Positions 1-9,532 of a stretch of 64,000 bases of DNA are shown here, one piece after another. The position numbers were made by a program, and so were the translations under genes. Every line of letters begins with the position of its first letter. Position 1 is the stretch's first letter. Source of the stretch: Saccharomycopsis phalli (taxonomy: Eukaryota > Ascomycota > Saccharomycetes > Ascoideales > Saccharomycopsidaceae); the NCBI GenBank assembly GCA_020342235.1, contig CP073213.1, positions 164,501 to 228,500 of the forward strand, read 5' to 3'. The notes beneath the pieces were generated by a model. The model saw only the letters and a list, made by a program, of their open reading frames with translations, was not told where the DNA came from and made no database searches.

Positions 1-123
1 CATTATTAGACGGCAATTCCAACCATTTTTACTGGAGCCTGGTATAGACCATGAGTGTTGATAATTACATTGTCAAAACTGCTTCAAGCTCCCAAGTCAT
101 GTGACACATTTACACTCACGCAT

Positions 124-129
124 CACGTG
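124..129. promoter_or_regulatory. CACGTG box upstream of the Med3-like gene
   Basis: The palindrome TCACGTGA lies about 70 bp before the first ATG of the Med3-like gene. It matches the E-box bound by Cbf1/Tye7-type bHLH proteins in yeasts. The same box recurs before many genes in this window, which supports a regulatory role; binding itself is inferred. Confidence 0.5.
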
Positions 130-199
130 ATATTATTAGTAAAAAATTCACGCAGCATTAATACTTTCTCTGTGTGAAGGGGTTAGCAGGACAATAAAC

Positions 200-649
200 A
201 TGTACAAAACCGGGAAAATCCAACTCTCAAACTTCAACATCAAGGAGATTAATGTCAACAAGACCTTACAGGAGATCGCTAACGTCAAAAAACAAATCGA
301 CAAGGTGCGATTTGAGATCCAGGAATTCCTACGGGTGCTAGCGGGTGTCGATGACACCACCAACGAGAACGAGTTTTTCCTGCAGGCTTCATTCAAGTTG
401 TTTGAGTTGCGGCAGAGCTTACAGGAATATTTGGCCAAGTACAACAATCTCATACCGATTATCGAGCTTGCGCACCAGGCCAATGGGTTCAATTCACAAC
501 AGTTTGAGATTGCAAACTTGCAGCCACTCGTCAGGGACAGAAAGCGGCAGAAACTCACACCAAAGAGCAATAGTACCAAGAAAGGTAGCTTTATGAGCCC
601 AGACTTGTCGATGAATGGTACCACGCCCAGTCAATCAATTGTGTTGTAG
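200..649 (+). CDS. Med3 (Pgd1)-like Mediator tail subunit
   Basis: A 149-residue protein, mostly helical in its first 100 residues (likely coiled coil), followed by a basic, Ser/Thr-rich tail. The stretch around residues 43-50 (QEFLRVLAGVDD) and the following heptad-like region resemble the N-terminal part of yeast Med3/Pgd1, which has a similar 'EFIQIMANID' segment followed by a helical region of the same length. Fungal Med3 sits in the Mediator tail and passes activator signals to RNA polymerase II in the nucleus. The match is by remembered pattern only. It is shorter than Pgd1 of baker's yeast, whose C-terminal part is low complexity. The ATG at 200 is the first in frame and lies about 70 bp after a CACGTG box. 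Another helical Mediator subunit such as Med2 is a possible alternative. Confidence 0.5.
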   Translation: MYKTGKIQLSNFNIKEINVNKTLQEIANVKKQIDKVRFEIQEFLRVLAGVDDTTNENEFFLQASFKLFELRQSLQEYLAKYNNLIPIIELAHQANGFNSQQFEIANLQPLVRDRKRQKLTPKSNSTKKGSFMSPDLSMNGTTPSQSIVL

Positions 650-1087
650 TGGTGGGGTTGAGATTCATGATTCAGTTCGCGTTTATGTATAATAGTTATC
701 ATTAGGTGCCGGGTATTAAATAATATTACACTGCTGTAGTTTCTCTACTGCCCACTCAAAGTTTTACGGTGATTGGTCACTTAATTTACTAGTGCAAATC
801 CCAATTGTCCTGAAATACCTGTATATTGATGTGACTTTTGTAATTTCATCCAATGGATGTTGGCAGCCCCGCAGGGAAACCTTAATTCTGTTTGTAGTTG
901 GGACTGGTCCTGGAATGGAGGGAAATATTGGAGGTAGTGTGATGGAGTGATTTTCAGGGTCCTGTGTGATTATTTTGATCTGCTGTATCCTTTTATTGTG
1001 GCTTTATGTAGTGTGGAATGGGTACTGGAGATATCTTAGACACATGCCAATGCCTAACATTGCTGAAATGTTTCAAATTGAGGAGTC

Positions 1088-1206
1088 CATATGAGGATTC
1101 TATGTGTGAGGATTCTATGTGTGAGGGTTCTATGTGTGAGGATTCTATGTGTGAGGATTCTATGTATGAGTCCTCCATGTATAATGAGTCCTCCATGTAT
1201 AATGAC
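1088..1206. repeat. Tandem 15-bp minisatellite
   Basis: About five copies of a 15-bp unit related to GAGGATTCTATGTGT, followed by two copies of an 18-bp unit related to TCCTCCATGTATAATGAG. The units are multiples of three, so all frames stay open across the array. This explains the short ORFs here; I see no gene between 650 and 1728. Confidence 0.8.
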
Positions 1207-1429
1207 GACTCTAGGTATAATTTTAAAGTGACAAAGATGATAGTGGTTATAATTATATTGTATCATTGTATCACCATTGTCAGCTCAAGCTTTGACCAAC
1301 CAGTTGGAAATTGGACATTGATAAAGGACCATTTACGCACCAATTTCATGATGCCAACAGACTATAAAGGTCGAGCCATGACTACATGTTGCCTCGTACA
1401 TGCTGTACTGTACTAGATGCATTTACAAT

Positions 1430-1540
1430 GGTAATATATATAGCAACCAGGATACGAGTTGGTAAAATAGCCAAAATATATTCGTTTGACAAAAGCCTAG
1501 CTATTGATACTTGAAAATACAGGAAATAACAAAAGAAAAA
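1430..1540 (+). mobile_element. Diverged LTR fragment, family 1
   Basis: The block containing GGATACGAGTTGGTAAAATA followed by AAAATATATTCG is the 5' part of the same LTR that is seen as solo LTRs at 23125-23473 and 60854-61103. This copy is old and partial, with unclear ends. Confidence 0.6.
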
Positions 1541-1728
1541 CAAAGACAATGCTGTTGTGGAAAGGAAACAAAGAAAAGGAAAAGAAACAATATCAGGGCA
1601 AGCCTTGTGATTACATGATAGGCTATTCGAACAGGCCAATGTTGTCCAGACCAACTACAAAACTTGGCTCAAAATATATTATCTAGGCAATTCAACCATC
1701 GCAGTGGCCCTATTAATTTCTAGCCCAA

Positions 1729-3619
1729 CTACTCGCTTGCCTCAGCAAACGATTCATAAATAAACGAGTTGACCTTGTCGAATTCTATCCGGCCCTTTTC
1801 TTCACCGTCACTAGGCTCAAAGAACTTGGAACTCGACACTTTGTGCTTGGCTTCGGCCGTGGCTTCGGCCAATTTCGACCATTGCGCCCCAGAGGCAACA
1901 GCCTTTTGTGCCTCGTCGTTGTACGCAATAAACACCTTCATCATGTCGTAGGTTTTCCAGATTGGGCAGAACGCATCGTAGGTCGAGTATCCGTTCTGCT
2001 GCAAAAAGTCCTCCTTGATCAACGTGGCGACGTCTAAGGTGATTTTGTCCGAGTCTGACAAGGCCGACTTACCAACCAACTGCACCACCTGCTCCAACTC
2101 TTCGGCGTTGGACAAGATTTCCTTGATGCGGTCGCGCAATTGCGGGAAGTCTGGGTAGTTTGACTCGTAGTATTTGCTCAACGAGTTTGTGTACTTGGAG
2201 TAGGAGATGGATGTGTTGATGGACGGGAAGTGTTTTCTCTGGGCCAACTTTTTGTCCAATCCCCAAAACACCTGGGTGATTCCGAGGGTCGAAGTCGTGA
2301 CCGGGTCGGAGAAATCACCACCGGCTGGCGACACCGCCGCGACAATACTAACCGACCCAATCCGGTCTGGCGACCCGAGGGCAACCGCCTTCCCGGCCCG
2401 CTCGTAGAACGACGACAACTTGGCACCCAAGTAGGCCGGGAAACCCTGGTCGGCCGGCATTTCGCCCAATCGACCGGAAATCTCACGGAGAGCCTCGGCC
2501 CACCGGGACGATGAGTCGGCAATCATGGACACGTCCTTGCCCTGGTCCCGGAAATACTCAGCCAAGGTGATTCCGGTGTAGATCGAGGCCTCACGTGCCG
2601 CAACCGGCATGTTCGAGGTGTTGGCGACCAAGGTGGTACGCTTCATAATCGGCTCCTTCCGGTCGCCGACGGTGGTGTACAACTCTGGAAACTCCATCAA
2701 GACCTCTGCCATTTCGTTACCGCGCTCGCCGCACCCGACATAGATGATCACGTCGGAGTTGGAGTACTTGGAGAGCGACTGGGAAATGACCGTCTTACCG
2801 CAACCAAACGCCCCCGGAATACACGTGGTTCCGCCCTGCACACACGGGAACAAGGCATCAAGCACACGTTGTCCGGTGAGCAACGGATAGTCGGCGCTCA
2901 ACTTCGAGGCAACCGGCCGAGGTGCCCGGACCGGCCAGGTGTGCATCATTGAATACTTGAACTTCTTGCCATTGAACTCAATCTCCAAGACATCCTCGTC
3001 GACGGTGTAGCTGCCGGCGGAGGCGATGCTGGTGATGGTGCCCCTGGCCTTTGGCGGCAAAAGGATCTTGTGGTCGTCCAACAACGAGTTCTCGTATATC
3101 GAGCCGAAGATGTCGCCCCCGGAAATGTGGTCGCCGACCTGCAACTTGCCTGGATTGAAGTCGTACTGCTTTGTGCGCGAAAGCGCGGGAGCGTCAATGC
3201 CGCGCGGAATATAAATACTCTGCGACTTGTCACGAATATCCTTTAGAGGCCGCTGGATTCCGTCATAGATTGTCTCCATGAGACCAGGACCCAACTCCAC
3301 CGACAACGGTTTGCCGGTGCGCAAAACCGGGTCGCCAACCGCCACGCCAGTGGTCTCCTCATAGACCTGAATTGTGGCCTTGTCGGCGTCAATGCGAATA
3401 ACCTCACCGACCAATGAGTCGTGGCCCACCTTGACCAACTCGTACATGGCACAACCAATCATGTTTTCGGCCACGACCACCGGCCCAGACACGGAGTAAA
3501 TCTGGCCGTAGTCGCTTTCGCGGTCGTTGAGCGAAAGACGGTTGATTTCTTTTCTGGCGTTTTCAATCGCACCAGCCTGTTGTTAGCATGCGACACACTT
3601 GTCGGGGTCAACTCACCAT
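1729..3619 (-). CDS. VMA1: V-type proton ATPase catalytic subunit A
   Basis: Spliced as complement(join(1729..3576, 3617..3619)), giving 616 residues, the normal length of an intein-free Vma1. It is the ATP-hydrolysing subunit of the V1 sector of the vacuolar proton pump. The P-loop GAFGCGKT, the [10 protein letters not shown] segment and the [17 protein letters not shown] motif are all present. The second exon starts [16 protein letters not shown], which matches yeast Vma1 directly after the initiator Met. The conserved VGCGERGNE sequence, where the VDE intein sits in several yeasts, is uninterrupted here. The first exon is just the ATG, followed by a 40-nt intron. It is divergently paired with RRN6, with about 118 bp between the start codons and a single CACGTG box in the gap. 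Leucines are almost all TTG, as in highly expressed CUG-Ser-clade genes. Confidence 0.97.
3577..3616 (-). other. VMA1: 40-nt intron directly after the VMA1 ATG
   Basis: On the minus strand the sequence is ATG|GTGAGT ... TGCTAACAACAG|GCTGGTGCG. The donor GTGAGT, the branch site TGCTAAC and the acceptor CAG are all present. Without splicing, the conserved N-terminus of Vma1 would have no start codon. The branch adenosine is about 6 nt from the acceptor AG, which is very close for a yeast. Confidence 0.88.
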
Positions 3620-3689
3620 TTCAATGTGTTGCGATAGTTTGAAATTGCCCTGCTGTAGCTCTATCAAAAAACAAACCCAGACACCTTGT

Positions 3690-3695
3690 CACGTG
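3690..3695. promoter_or_regulatory. CACGTG box shared by VMA1 and RRN6
   Basis: GTCACGTGAC lies in the short gap between the divergent VMA1 and RRN6 starts and is the only obvious regulatory palindrome there. A bHLH factor of the Cbf1 type could act on both genes. Confidence 0.55.
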
Positions 3696-3737
3696 ACCAC
3701 ATCCCCATGGCGGGGGTGTGTGTGGTGCGGTTTGCCA

Positions 3738-5825
3738 ATGTGGCCGTGCAACCGCACTAGAGGCGGTGAAATCACCAAAGGCGTGGCTGGACATGGGTAT
3801 TTGTGCAACGACACGTGGCAGTTTGCTGCTCGGGACCTGTGCTGGAACCTTGGGTTGGTGAAGCTGGCGCGGGTCGTGCGAAATCGGCCGGACCACCAGA
3901 CGCACCACAAGCAGGACGTGTGGCGCGACGCGGTGTATGACCCTGCCGAGGGCCGGTTGTTGGCGCTTGGAGAGCCAAAGGCCGCAGGCAGCGAGCGGTT
4001 TGTGCCGCTTGTCGCCTACGGAATCGGGACCCACGTGCATCTTTGTGTCTTGGGCAAGTCCCATCCCATCAAGTGGCGTATTCAGCCACAACGCAGTTCC
4101 TCCCTTGTGGATGTCAAGCGGCTCATGCACGAGCTCATCATCGACGTCAATCTGGTGGTGAAGCAGGTGGTGTTTCCCGACCATTTTGATCCGGTGGTGG
4201 TTCGCTCGCAATACGTCTCGTGCCGCTGCGAGCGCGAGGTGTTTGTGTTCAAGATCCTTGTCGACGTGAGACAATGCCTTCTGGTGGAGTTGGTGGGCAG
4301 TGTGCCTGGCACTTTTGCCGACGTCGCATTCAACTGCTGGAACCTGACGCAGCTTGCTACCGTTGCTCCCGACGGCGAATGGGTTGTCTGGCAGATTTAC
4401 GAGCGACAGGGCAGTCCTATTTTTGAGGTGACGCGGGGGAAGATTGAGTCGGGGGAATTGTCCATGTGGAAGTGTGTGGTGTGGGCTGGTGCCGAGGAGT
4501 TGTATATATATGATCGACGGCGGAGATATGTGCGGCAAACCAAGGATGTTCGAGACTTTGAAAAAGTTAGCAAAGCCAAGGATGGTCGAGACTTTGAAAA
4601 AGTTAGCAAAGCCAAGGATGGTCGAAACTCTGAAAAAGTCAGCCAAACCAAAGATGGTCGAAACTCTGAAAAAGTCAGCCAAACCAAAGATGGTCGAAAC
4701 TCTGAAAAGATCAGCCAAACCAAAAATGTCCGAAACTCTGAAGCGGTCAGCCAAACCGTGGAAAAAAAATCTTCCCTTCTCCAGGTCCAGCGATGCCACA
4801 CCTCCATCGACACTCTCGTTTCTCTCACCACACGCAGCATCATCTGGGAAAGCCTTTCCACCGGCCGCATCCTCACAGTCAAGCACTACCTCAACGAAGA
4901 CGACATCTCGCTTCGCTTCACGCTTTCCGAGTTCCAAAACCTCGACGCCACAACACACCTCCTCATGGTCCACTCCTGGTTGCACAAGGTATGCTTTGTG
5001 TTTCGGTTTGATTGCAAAAATGACAGTTATTACCTCGTCGGACAGCCCAGTATGGTTCCCATGGAAGATTTTGTCCAGAGCGCGATTCTCGTCGGAGCAG
5101 ATATGGTACATGACGGCAAATCGCACAAGCACGTCGATTCGGACGACGAGCAAGTTGAACAAGTCTCTGGAATAGTCTCTGAGACAAATTGCGAGTTCTA
5201 CGGCTTTTATCTGCTAACACGAGAGTCAGAAATCGTGCAGAGCATCCTCAGCACTGACACCACAGCCAGAATGTATAATCAAGACTCGGACCAGGACCAG
5301 ATGGACAATGGCGAATCCAAGCAATGTGACGTCAACGAAGCTAACAACAGTGGAAGCCGACTAAGCAAGGTGCTAAAAAGGGCCGACAAACGTAAAGTGC
5401 GCGGTATTTTTCAGAAATCAAGTGCAAATGTCACCGTTGTTCCAGACGATGGCCTGGAGATGGTCCAGTTTGTAAAGAAGTTGCTTGGTACCGACAGATT
5501 GTGCAACTTGCCAAGCGAGTTTTCCTCAGACTTGGCGAGGATCTCAGACAGCCGGCGGGATTTGGCGGAAATTTCAGTTTCCGCACAAGGACAGATTGAG
5601 TCGATTTTGAGCGAATGGAGTGATCCCGTTCCCGACGAGGATGTCACGGTTGGTGATATAGAGCAGGCTAGCGACTATGTGCCAGATATGCCGCAGTTTT
5701 TTAGTCAGGCGCCTGAGAACTCACAAGGGTTTGATTTTGGGGTGCAGCTAGTACAGTCGCAGGTGGAGAAAGGCAACTTTGGCAAGCGGAGAAAGAAGGT
5801 TAAGAAGAAGCGGAGTGGGTTTTAG
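3738..5825 (+). CDS. RRN6: RNA polymerase I core factor subunit, Rrn6-like
   Basis: About 695 residues from the ATG at 3738. This start is chosen because earlier in-frame ATGs lie inside or next to the VMA1 intron and before the CACGTG box. Rrn6 is the WD40-type subunit of the core factor that places RNA polymerase I on the rDNA promoter. Supporting features are a propeller-like N-terminal half, a hydrophobic 'FNxWN..QLATVxPDGEWVVW' segment like the 'FNPW..QFATVD..GNWxIW' signature of Rrn6, a following 'WKCVVWAGAEELYIYDRR' strand, and a C-terminus of basic residues ending KKKRSGF, close to Rrn6 tails. A run of 12-residue repeats interrupts the middle. The family call rests on remembered signatures; overall conservation is low, as is usual for Rrn6. 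Confidence 0.65.
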   Translation: MWPCNRTRGGEITKGVAGHGYLCNDTWQFAARDLCWNLGLVKLARVVRNRPDHQTHHKQDVWRDAVYDPAEGRLLALGEPKAAGSERFVPLVAYGIGTHVHLCVLGKSHPIKWRIQPQRSSSLVDVKRLMHELIIDVNLVVKQVVFPDHFDPVVVRSQYVSCRCEREVFVFKILVDVRQCLLVELVGSVPGTFADVAFNCWNLTQLATVAPDGEWVVWQIYERQGSPIFEVTRGKIESGELSMWKCVVWAGAEELYIYDRRRRYVRQTKDVRDFEKVSKAKDGRDFEKVSKAKDGRNSEKVSQTKDGRNSEKVSQTKDGRNSEKISQTKNVRNSEAVSQTVEKKSSLLQVQRCHTSIDTLVSLTTRSIIWESLSTGRILTVKHYLNEDDISLRFTLSEFQNLDATTHLLMVHSWLHKVCFVFRFDCKNDSYYLVGQPSMVPMEDFVQSAILVGADMVHDGKSHKHVDSDDEQVEQVSGIVSETNCEFYGFYLLTRESEIVQSILSTDTTARMYNQDSDQDQMDNGESKQCDVNEANNSGSRLSKVLKRADKRKVRGIFQKSSANVTVVPDDGLEMVQFVKKLLGTDRLCNLPSEFSSDLARISDSRRDLAEISVSAQGQIESILSEWSDPVPDEDVTVGDIEQASDYVPDMPQFFSQAPENSQGFDFGVQLVQSQVEKGNFGKRRKKVKKKRSGF
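4530..4755 (+). repeat. In-frame 36-bp tandem repeat inside RRN6
   Basis: About six to seven copies of a 36-bp unit encoding 12 residues of the form VSQTKDGRNSEK. The first units read KAKDGRDFEK and the later ones QTKDGRNSEK, so the array has sub-variants arranged in blocks, as expected from unequal exchange. It encodes a charged, probably disordered linker after the predicted propeller. Confidence 0.85.
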
Positions 5826-6179
5826 TGGTGACGGAGAATTATGATGATCTAATGCGAATTGTAGTACTATTAGAAGATGTAGTCAGCTGGTGCGTGGAGT
5901 TGATTGTTTTTTAATGTGCAAAGCGGATCCGGTGGGACCACGGTCATGTTATCGGCTATTTATTGCTACTGTGATGTGGCAAAGCTGTGGAGTACATAGG
6001 ACGAGGTGGTGGATGGGATAACCAACAGGGCGAGAAGTTGGATTGGAGAAAATGTATGTATAGGGTACGTGTTTCTGCTGGTTTGGCTACCCAGAATTAG
6101 TAAAGTGCCATTGTATATTTCCAATTTAAAAGAGCAAGATTTGCTTGATGGTATAGAGCAGAACATTGGCTATTGCTTC

Positions 6180-6375
6180 ATGACTGCATCTCAATTCACA
6201 ATTGAACAAACTTGAGTAATAATATACCATTGTAATAAAAGAATTGTGTTGCTTGTCTTTATTTATCCTTGGTATTACATTTTCTTGAGCAGACTGCAAT
6301 TTACAAGCTACAATTGAACAAAATTGAGTAGCAATATGCCATTGTAATAAAATAATTGTGCTGCTTGTCTGTCAT
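6180..6375. repeat. Degenerate direct repeat of about 115 bp
   Basis: Two related blocks contain ACAATTGAACAAA, then GAGTA.CAATAT.CCATTGT and AATTGTG.TGCTTGTC, at about 6195-6255 and 6310-6370. A third, weaker relative of the part TATTACAT..CTTGAGTAGACT is near 6605-6640. Nothing coding is visible between 5826 and 7050. Confidence 0.55.
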
Positions 6376-6379
6376 TCCG

Positions 6380-6605
6380 TGCTAGTACACGAGGAGGGAG
6401 TGGCTCAAGTCACCTCTAAAGATATAGACAAAGGCTCATTGCCCTCCAATGTCGATTACGTTATATATTTAAAAGTTCAAGTTGATAGTTTTCATCTCTG
6501 TTGCCGAGTTTTCTTTTGACTACATAGCCGTCCTTGGTCGTAGACGGCAAGTATAAATCACTGGGAGCCTAGTATAACTATAGTCTTGAATAAATATTGT
6601 ATTGT
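6380..6605 (+). mobile_element. LINE family 2, 3'-end fragment
   Basis: On the plus strand this matches the 3' untranslated end seen at 18601-18850 (minus): the words CTCATTGCCCTCCAATGTCG, then a segment reading CGTAGACGGCAAGTATAAATC, then CCTAGTATAACTATAG, ending in an AT-rich tail. It is 5'-truncated and carries no coding part. Confidence 0.65.
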
Positions 6606-6734
6606 ATTACATTGCCTTGAGTAGACTATAATTTACATACTACAACTTTAAACAAGAACGAGACCCCATAGCTCCCTCTTGATCATTGTTACGCTTATGA
6701 GTCTAGTTGAAGGTTTTATACAATCTGTAAAAGT

Positions 6735-6883
6735 CCATTTTCTTCCCACAACAATATTGCCATTTTCCGCTTCTTTTGTTATTTCCCATCTTTTCAAGTA
6801 TAAATAGTCAGACTTTTGTTTGAATCGTCAAGCGAATATATTCTAGTTACTTTACCAACTCGTAGCCTAGTTATTGTATTACA
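6735..6883 (-). mobile_element. LTR fragment, family 1
   Basis: It ends on the plus strand with TATTACA at 6883, which is the inverted TGTAATA start of the LTR family. Inside are AAGCGAATATATTCTAG and TTTACCAACTCGTAG, matching the solo LTRs elsewhere. The other end is not clear. Confidence 0.6.
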
Positions 6884-7050
6884 ATCAGGAAAATCTGGGA
6901 CCCTTTGGATACGCAAAACCCAGCCAAGCTTGAATCTCGCCACGAGTAGCAAACCAGTATACTACACCATGCCGACTGTCTACAGCTACACTAATAGCTA
7001 TTCTCCATTAAATCAACTAATTAAGCAAGACGCTCTATACAAGTCCGCTC

Positions 7051-8543
7051 CTAAATGGTATCGATTGGTGCGTCGTCCGCATACTCGAGTTCCTCGTCCT
7101 CGTCGTCGACACCAGCCTCTTGATATTGTTGGTACTCCGACACAAGGTCGTTCATGTTCGACTCGGCCTCGGTAAACTCCATTTCGTCCATACCCTCGGA
7201 GGTGTACCAGTGCAAGAATGCCTTTCTGCGGAACATGGCGCTGAACTGGTCCCCGACCCGCTTGAACAACTGCTGGATCGAGGTGCTGTTTCCAATGAAC
7301 GTGGCGCTCATGTCGGTGTCTACCGGAGGCACAGAGCACACTGCGGTCTGCACGTTGTTTGGAATCCACTCGACAAAGTTGGCCGAGTTGCGGGTCTGCA
7401 CCTTGTGCACCTCGTCCTCGACTTCCTTGACGGACACCTTACCCCGGAAGAATGTGGCTGCAGTAAGGTAGCGCCCGTGACGCGGGTCGGACGCCGCCAT
7501 CATGTTGCGGGCGTCAAACAACTGCTGCGTCAACTCCGGCACCGAGAGCGCGTTGAACGAGCGCGACTTGATCGACGTCAATGGCGCGTACCCCACCATG
7601 AAAAAGTGCAACCGTGGGAATGGCACCAAGTTCACCGCCAACTTGCGCAAGTCCGAGTTCAACTGGCCAGGGTACCGCAACGAGGTGGTCACACCGGACA
7701 TCACCGACGACACCAAGTGGTTCAAATCGTCGTAGCGTGGTTGCGGCAACTTGAGCGTGCGCAAGCAAATGTCGTAGAGCGCCTCGTTGTCAATGCAAAA
7801 CGTCTCCTGCGAGTTCTCCACCAACTGGTGCACAGACAACGTCGCATTGTATGGCTCCACCACAGTGTCGGACGTTTTTGGCGATGGAACCACCGAAAAC
7901 GTAGCCATCATCCGGTCCGGAAACTCCTCGCAGATTTTCGAAATCAAAAGCGTGCCCATGCCGGACCCAGTGCCTCCGCCAAGCGAATGCGTGATTTGGA
8001 ACCCTTGCAACGAGTCGCATCCCTCAGCTTCCCGTCGGATGACGTCCATTACCGAGTCCACAAGCTCGGCACCCTCGGTATAGTGACCCTTGGCCCAGAC
8101 ATTTCCGGCAGACGATTGGCCGAAAATCATATTGTCTGGGTGGAAAAGATTGCCGATTTTGGACGAGCGCACCGCGTCAATAGTGCCCGGCTCCAAGTCC
8201 ACCAAAACCGCACGTGGCACGTACTTGCCGCTCATTGCTTCATTGAAGTAGACGTTCAAGCGGGACTTTTGCAACTCGTTGTCGCCCTTGTAGTTTCCCG
8301 ACTCATCAAGCCCGTGCTCGCCACAGATGGTTTGCCAGAACGCAGCTCCCTATTGTTAGTTGATGACAAAGGACGCTTTTTTTTTTTGTTGTTGTTGTAT
8401 CTTTGTGACTTACAATTTGATTACCACACTGTCCGGTGGATAAATGAATCTGCGGTTAGTACAAAAATAAAGAATTGCTCCAGCGCCACCACCAATGGGC
8501 GCTTGCCGTGATCCGGGTCTCCAATACATACAATTTCTCTCAT
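7051..8543 (-). CDS. TUB2: Beta-tubulin
   Basis: Spliced as complement(join(7051..8349, 8414..8449, 8532..8543)), giving 448 residues, the normal beta-tubulin length. Exon 1 encodes only MREI, exon 2 [12 protein letters not shown], and exon 3 begins [15 protein letters not shown]. Together they restore the universal N-terminus. The GTP-binding signature GGGTGSGMG and the acidic tail [18 protein letters not shown] are present. It polymerises with alpha-tubulin into spindle and cytoplasmic microtubules. The introns have donors GTATGT and GTAAGT and branch sites TACTAAC and AACTAAC, each about 6 nt from the acceptor. Two tiny 5' exons are typical of fungal beta-tubulin genes. Reb1-like sites lie just upstream. 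Confidence 0.97.
8350..8413 (-). other. TUB2: TUB2 intron 2 (64 nt)
   Basis: Donor GTAAGT, branch AACTAAC, acceptor AATAG. Removing it joins exon 2 (ending CGNQI) to exon 3 (GAAFW) in frame. Confidence 0.9.
8450..8531 (-). other. TUB2: TUB2 intron 1 (82 nt)
   Basis: Donor GTATGT after ATGAGAGAAATT, branch TACTAAC, acceptor CCGCAG. Removing it restores MREI-IHLSTGQ. Confidence 0.9.
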
Positions 8544-8645
8544 GGTATCGTACAAAGAATCTGTCAGTAATCTAAGAAGACAGCTCAGTCAATCCTAAAA
8601 TTTTCCAAAAATGTAAACAAACAAATCATGTCAGTCCAATCGGGC

Positions 8646-8719
8646 CGGGTAATATCAAATCAGGATACCAGAGGCCGGGTAGCGTCTTCTCCGCCATCGG
8701 CGACTATCAGGCCGGGTAA
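8646..8719. promoter_or_regulatory. Cluster of Reb1-like sites upstream of TUB2
   Basis: GGCCGGGTAA occurs at 8644-8652 and 8711-8719, with a near match GGCCGGGTAG between them at about 8675. CGGGTAA is the core bound by the general regulatory factor Reb1 in yeasts, where it keeps promoters free of nucleosomes. Three spaced copies before a strongly expressed gene fit that use. Confidence 0.55.
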
Positions 8720-8784
8720 GCGCATATTTGTCATTGTGCATAATCGTAGGTGGGGTGAGGTGGTCAATTAACTAAAATAGACCT

Positions 8785-9030
8785 GCCATGTGCACCCCCT
8801 AATCCCTCTCGATCCAATATCCATCCAGTATCCATCCAGTATCCATCTAATATCCACTCAGTAACCACCCCCAATATCCAGCCTATCTATTTTCTAACCA
8901 TTTCCAACCATTTCCAACCATTTCCAACCATTTCCAACCATTTCCAACCATTTCCAACCATTTCCAACCACTCTTTAACCATTTCCAACCACTCTTTAAC
9001 CATTTTCCATCTATTCTGTAACCATTCCCT
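8785..9030. repeat. Tandem 10-bp (CCATTTCCAA) minisatellite and relatives
   Basis: At about 8893-8970 the 10-bp unit ACCATTTCCA is repeated seven to eight times, followed by longer variants with CTCTTTAACC. Just before it is a 13-bp TATCCATCCAG array. A pyrimidine-rich array based on TTATTCCTCACC follows at 9180-9340. No gene is seen between 8544 and 9532. Confidence 0.85.
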
Positions 9031-9532
9031 ATACATTGACCTGAATCCCCAAGTTTTATCCCTGGTTACATTCACCAGGCCAGACGCCGCCCATGTACAA
9101 TTATATACATCTTTTAACCACAATTTAATGGTTTCCCGTTTAATTTCATCAGTTGGCTCGCTCATTAGTTGATTTCTCATTTCTCGCCTTTTTATTCCTT
9201 TTTTCATTCCTCGCCTATTTATTCCTCACCTTTTTATTCCTCACCTATTTATTCCTTTTTTCATTCTTTTTTCATTCCATACATTTTTATTTCGTGTATT
9301 TCTTTCATTTCTTTCATTCCTTTTATTCCTCACCTCGTCATTCATCCTTTTGGTGCACTGTTGGAGGGGCAGAGCGTATGCAAACGAAGTACAGGCGCAG
9401 GCGTGCATATACCAAGCCATATAGTCTCGAGGAAACGCCGTAGTCAATCATTACCGGTCCTCATAGCAAATTATCAAGATACACTCCCAAAACAAACCAA
9501 CGTGCAAATAGTCTGTTTTTATATACCACAAC

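Noticed and set aside
1018-1416. 132-residue frame with EDSMC repeats
   Set aside because: It follows entirely from a 15-bp tandem repeat open in all frames; no conserved part outside the array.
3621-5162. 513-residue open frame antisense to RRN6
   Set aside because: It is a mirror of the coding bias and of the 36-bp repeat array; composition is not protein-like and no motif is recognised.
7120-8511. 463-residue open frame antisense to TUB2
   Set aside because: It overlaps a certain beta-tubulin gene including both introns and has no recognisable domain; a codon-bias shadow.
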